From positions 1 to 64,000 of the forward strand of contig NZ_VFRR01000012.1 in assembly GCF_006385675.1 (NCBI RefSeq): a DNA stretch of 64,000 bases, written 5' to 3'. The position numbers and the translations under genes were made by a program. The notes beneath the pieces are model-generated. The model was not told the origin of the DNA and did no database searches. It was given only the letters and a program-made list of their open reading frames with translations. Shown here one piece after another: positions 61,170 through 64,000 of this stretch (its first letter is position 1; each line of letters begins with the position of its first letter). The stretch comes from Maribrevibacterium harenarium. GTDB taxonomy: Bacteria > Pseudomonadota > Gammaproteobacteria > Pseudomonadales > Marinomonadaceae.

Positions 61170-62120
61170 ATGTTATTGTTTTCCATCGCCTTAGTTTTAG
61201 GCCTTGTATTATTGGTTTGGAGCTCAGACCTCTTTATTGAAAACGCAGCTATCGTTGCAGAAAAGCTAAATGTCAGCCCGATCATTATTGGGGTCACCTT
61301 AGTAGCATTAGGCACCTCTGCACCAGAAATGGTTGTTTCCGCCGTCGCTGCAATTGATCAAGCCGCCGATATCGCCATTGGCAACGTTGTTGGCTCCAAT
61401 ATTGCTAACATCGCACTAGTATTTGGCGCGACACTGCTATTTGGCGCTATCCCGGTAAACGGTGGCTTAATCCGTAAAGAAATTCCGATTTTAATTAGTA
61501 TCACCTTGCTCACCGGATACTGTTTCTTCGACGGCACCCTAGACTGGATCGACGGCACTATTTTGGTAACTGCGTTTGCAATTGCTTTAGTGCTACTTCT
61601 ACGAGGCGCAAAAGACTTTGAGGCAGAATTGACTGAAGAGTTACCTCCCCAGGACAACGCGCCACTTTGGCAGACACTCGCGAAATCTTTACTGGGATTA
61701 ATAGTACTTATTGGCAGTTCGAAATTATTGGTATGGGGAGCAACCGGTATTGCCTCGGCGCTAGGTGTCAGTGAATTAGTCATTGGTCTAACCATTGTCG
61801 CGATAGGCACTAGCCTGCCGGAATTAGCAGCATCTATTACCAGCGTACGTAAAGGTCACCACGATATCGCGATTGGCAATGTCATTGGCTCAAACATTTT
61901 TAACCTAGCGACTGTATTACCTATGCCTGCCTTCATCGCTCCCGGGGTACTACAAGCAAGTGTTGTGTCCCGTGACTACGGTTGGATGTTAGGTCTGACG
62001 GTCTTTATAGCACTAGTGTGTGTATTATTCGTTCGCTCCAATAAGCAACAGATTCCGCGCATTATCGCCCTTCCCTTGTTGGGGAGCTATGCTATCTATC
62101 TCTTTATTCTCGCCAGCTAA
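61170..62120 (+). CDS. yrbG: Calcium/sodium antiporter YrbG
   Basis: CaCA-family exchanger of 316 residues (E. coli YrbG 325), with ten predicted membrane helices in two inverted repeats. The alpha-repeat motifs are 'LGTSAPEMVVSAVAAIDQ' and 'IGTSLPELAASITSVRKG', each followed by 'IAIGNVVGSNIANIALV' or 'IAIGNVIGSNIFNLATV'. It is followed by lptC after 11 bases; the usual kdsD and kdsC genes between them are absent. Confidence 0.93.
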   Translation: MLLFSIALVLGLVLLVWSSDLFIENAAIVAEKLNVSPIIIGVTLVALGTSAPEMVVSAVAAIDQAADIAIGNVVGSNIANIALVFGATLLFGAIPVNGGLIRKEIPILISITLLTGYCFFDGTLDWIDGTILVTAFAIALVLLLRGAKDFEAELTEELPPQDNAPLWQTLAKSLLGLIVLIGSSKLLVWGATGIASALGVSELVIGLTIVAIGTSLPELAASITSVRKGHHDIAIGNVIGSNIFNLATVLPMPAFIAPGVLQASVVSRDYGWMLGLTVFIALVCVLFVRSNKQQIPRIIALPLLGSYAIYLFILAS

Positions 62121-62131
62121 GGACAGCGTTT

Positions 62132-62692
62132 ATGTTTAAAATCCAGAAAATCCCTCTTCTCCTGGGTGGCGGCGTACTGACTGTTGGCATCTTTTGGTTT
62201 GGCCTAACTCCGCCAGCTGATTTGCTCAGCAACCAGGCATTGGAAAGCACGCCAGATTACTTTCTGGAAGGCGTAACGGCGAATGAATTTGATGCGAATG
62301 GTATTAAACAGCGCACCATCGTATCGGAAAAATTGCTGCATTATGCTGATCGTGATATCACCCTATTAACCACTCCCGATATACAACAGTGGAGCCAAGA
62401 CCGCTCGGTGTGGCACGCGAGTGCTGAAAATGGTGAAATAAAAGATGGGAGCAAGGATATACTATTAAAGGGAGCAGCAACGGTAGTACGACAACGGCAA
62501 GACGGTGGTACAATGACCCTCACAGCGGATGCGATTCATTATCTGGAGAACCAACAGATCTTAGTCAGCGAAGGTAATGCGTCCGTCATCTCAGCCGAGG
62601 GCTCCACCAAAGCAGATAAAATACAGTACGACCAAGCTAGCGAGCAGGCCCAATTAGAAGGAAACGTCACGGGGTATTATGAAAAACTCTAG
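62132..62692 (+). CDS. lptC: LPS export protein LptC
   Basis: Bitopic inner-membrane protein that takes LPS from LptB2FG and passes it to LptA. The 186 residues match E. coli LptC (191). N-terminal membrane helix 'IPLLLGGGVLTVGIFWFGL', then a periplasmic beta-jellyroll ('DYFLEGVTANEFDANGIKQR' and 'ALESTPDYFLEGV' region). Its 3' end overlaps lptA by 14 bases. Confidence 0.94.
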   Translation: MFKIQKIPLLLGGGVLTVGIFWFGLTPPADLLSNQALESTPDYFLEGVTANEFDANGIKQRTIVSEKLLHYADRDITLLTTPDIQQWSQDRSVWHASAENGEIKDGSKDILLKGAATVVRQRQDGGTMTLTADAIHYLENQQILVSEGNASVISAEGSTKADKIQYDQASEQAQLEGNVTGYYEKL

Positions 62693-63185
62693 TTTAATCA
62701 TCACTCTAGCAACACTTTGTTTTTGTGGCTCAAGTTTCGCTCTTCCTAGCGATACCAGCCAACCGATTCAGATAGAGGCCGACAAGGCGTTTATGGATCA
62801 AAAAGCCGGAACCGCAATTTATGAAGGCTCAGTTTTGGTGCGTCAAGGTACCATAGAAATCGAAGCAGACTACTTGAAGATATTTAGTGACCCCACCTCT
62901 GGGGAGCTAAAGCGACTCGAAGCCAAAGGCACCCCCAGCAAGTTTCGGCAACAACTCGACGAAACCGGCGCCATGATCATCTCCGAGGGAGATGCTTTAG
63001 AGTACGATACGGTAGCATCTAAACTTGAGCTAAACGGTGACAGCTATTTAAAACGAGACCTAGATGAAATCGACGCCGAATACATTCTATACATGCTGAA
63101 TGACGAAACCTTTCGCGCCGAGAACAGGGGGCAAGGACGTGTGAACATGACCTTGCAGCCTGCCAAGAATGAAGAGACGCCTTGA
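62679..63185 (+). CDS. lptA: LPS transport periplasmic protein LptA
   Basis: Periplasmic bridge protein that carries LPS to the outer membrane. The 168 residues compare with 185 in E. coli. Signal peptide [21 protein letters not shown]; mature part is an OstA-like beta-jellyroll with '[20 protein letters not shown]' and '[19 protein letters not shown]'. It lies between lptC (14-base overlap) and lptB. Confidence 0.95.
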   Translation: MKNSSLIITLATLCFCGSSFALPSDTSQPIQIEADKAFMDQKAGTAIYEGSVLVRQGTIEIEADYLKIFSDPTSGELKRLEAKGTPSKFRQQLDETGAMIISEGDALEYDTVASKLELNGDSYLKRDLDEIDAEYILYMLNDETFRAENRGQGRVNMTLQPAKNEETP

Positions 63186-63187
63186 TT

Positions 63188-63913
63188 ATGGCGGTTTTAG
63201 AAGCAAAACACCTAGCTAAAAGCTACAAGAAACGTCAAGTCGTAAAGGACGTTTCTATCCGCGTCGAATCCGGACAAGCTGTGGGTTTACTTGGCCCTAA
63301 TGGCGCCGGAAAAACCACTTGTTTCTACATGATTGTAGGCATGATCACCAATGATGCCGGCGGTATCTTTATTGATGATTTAGATGTTACTAAAGACGCC
63401 ATGCATACACGGGCGCAGAAAGGCATTGGCTATTTGCCACAAGAAGCCTCCATCTTCCGTAAAATGTCGGTGGAAGACAACATTCTTGCTATTTTAGAAA
63501 CTCGAAAGGAACTAAATAAAGCTCAACGCCATGAACGACTAGAGCAGTTACTAGAAGAGTTTCACGTTACTCACATCCGCACCAACTTAGGCATGGCCCT
63601 ATCTGGCGGTGAGAGACGACGTGTTGAAATCGCTCGCGCTTTGGCTATGAACCCGAAATTTGTCTTGTTAGATGAACCTTTCGCGGGTGTCGATCCCATT
63701 TCTGTTGGGGATATCAAACAGATTATCCGTCATTTGCAACGAAGCGGTATTGGAGTACTGATCACCGACCACAACGTCAGAGAGACCTTGGACATTTGCG
63801 ATAAAGCCTTTATTGTCGGGAACGGACATATTATTGCCTCCGGTAGTGCTGAAGAAGTGATATCGAATGAACAGGTTAAAAAAATCTATCTGGGCGATGA
63901 CTTCCGTCTGTAA
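63188..63913 (+). CDS. lptB: LPS export ABC transporter ATPase LptB
   Basis: ATPase that drives LPS extraction from the inner membrane with LptFG. The 241 residues equal E. coli LptB. Walker A '[16 protein letters not shown]' (about 36-51), Q loop '[20 protein letters not shown]', signature '[17 protein letters not shown]', Walker B '[16 protein letters not shown]' and switch '[10 protein letters not shown]'. Start at 63188; a TTG at 63182 would overlap the lptA stop. Confidence 0.97.
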   Translation: MAVLEAKHLAKSYKKRQVVKDVSIRVESGQAVGLLGPNGAGKTTCFYMIVGMITNDAGGIFIDDLDVTKDAMHTRAQKGIGYLPQEASIFRKMSVEDNILAILETRKELNKAQRHERLEQLLEEFHVTHIRTNLGMALSGGERRRVEIARALAMNPKFVLLDEPFAGVDPISVGDIKQIIRHLQRSGIGVLITDHNVRETLDICDKAFIVGNGHIIASGSAEEVISNEQVKKIYLGDDFRL

Positions 63914-63988
63914 CCACTTAAGTTCCTTGGCAAAAGGGAGTAGTATGCGGCACTCGCCATATTCAAACTATGAGACAAGAGTTGCGTT

Positions 63989-64000
63989 ATGAAGCAGTCG
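63989..64000 (+). CDS. rpoN: Start of rpoN (sigma-54), truncated at the window edge
   Basis: ATG AAG CAG TCG gives MKQS, like the RpoN start MKQ(S/G)LQL. AAGAG lies eight to nine bases upstream. rpoN follows lptB in most gammaproteobacteria, so position is the main argument; four codons alone prove little. An overlapping ATG at 63970 in another frame is less likely. Confidence 0.6.

Noticed and set aside
61358..61810. 150-codon open frame antisense to yrbG
   Set aside because: Shadow of a repetitive membrane-protein gene; peptide composition (Pro, Ser, Asn) is that of antisense reading.

Overview
The window is a chromosomal segment of a Gram-negative, probably marine gammaproteobacterium. 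It carries outer-membrane lipid and LPS transport genes (mla, lpt), a start of rpoN, the Min system, sspA-sspB, petABC, lpoA, diaA and zapE/zapG. The gene order around rplM-rpsI-petABC-sspAB and mlaFEDCB-ibaG-murA-hisGD is the one I know from pseudomonads and Oceanospirillales-type bacteria. GC content looks slightly below 50% by eye. I see no rRNA, tRNA, CRISPR array or prophage. The only mobile-element signal is at the left edge, where a truncated reading frame and a terminal-repeat-like sequence suggest the end of an insertion sequence. Nearly all of the window is ordinary core genome.

Layout. 1-7.9 kb: the IS-like end, aspS, a GreA/GreB-like protein, cysDN (sulfate activation), trhP/yegQ and an unrecognised membrane coiled-coil protein. 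8-13 kb: sodB, an SH3 coiled-coil membrane protein paired with a CPA2 antiporter, and a stand-alone EF-G gene. 13-21 kb: a Tas-like aldo/keto reductase, a lipoprotein di-haem peroxidase, minCDE, a membrane PAS protein, gor, xthA and an ArsR regulator with the cysteine spacing of persulfide sensors. 21-31 kb: an exported ATP-dependent DNA ligase, htpG behind a clear sigma-32-type promoter, an O-methyltransferase/DUF599 pair, pyrC, deaD, an AI-2E family transporter and sbcB. 31-36 kb: ychJ and a three-gene signalling operon (periplasmic SUOX-fold protein, hybrid histidine kinase with Hpt, HD-GYP response regulator).

36-42.7 kb: aroA and the thiamine operon thiC-thiES-thiG-thiH behind a TPP riboswitch; thiE and thiS are fused and thiF is missing. 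42.7-53 kb: rsmI diverging from lpoA-yraN-diaA, then sspB, sspA, petCBA, rpsI, rplM and zapE on the minus strand, with zapG diverging. 53-64 kb: a Nif3-like protein, an SRPBCC protein, hisD-hisG-murA-ibaG, mlaBCDEF, then on the plus strand yrbG-lptC-lptA-lptB and the first four codons of rpoN.

Most interesting points: the signalling operon at 31.8-36.1 kb; CysN with what looks like a decayed APS-kinase domain; the ThiE-ThiS fusion without ThiF; a predicted non-discriminating AspRS; a candidate L13 autoregulatory leader; the persulfide-sensor-like ArsR protein; and yrbG-lptC adjacency without kdsD and kdsC.
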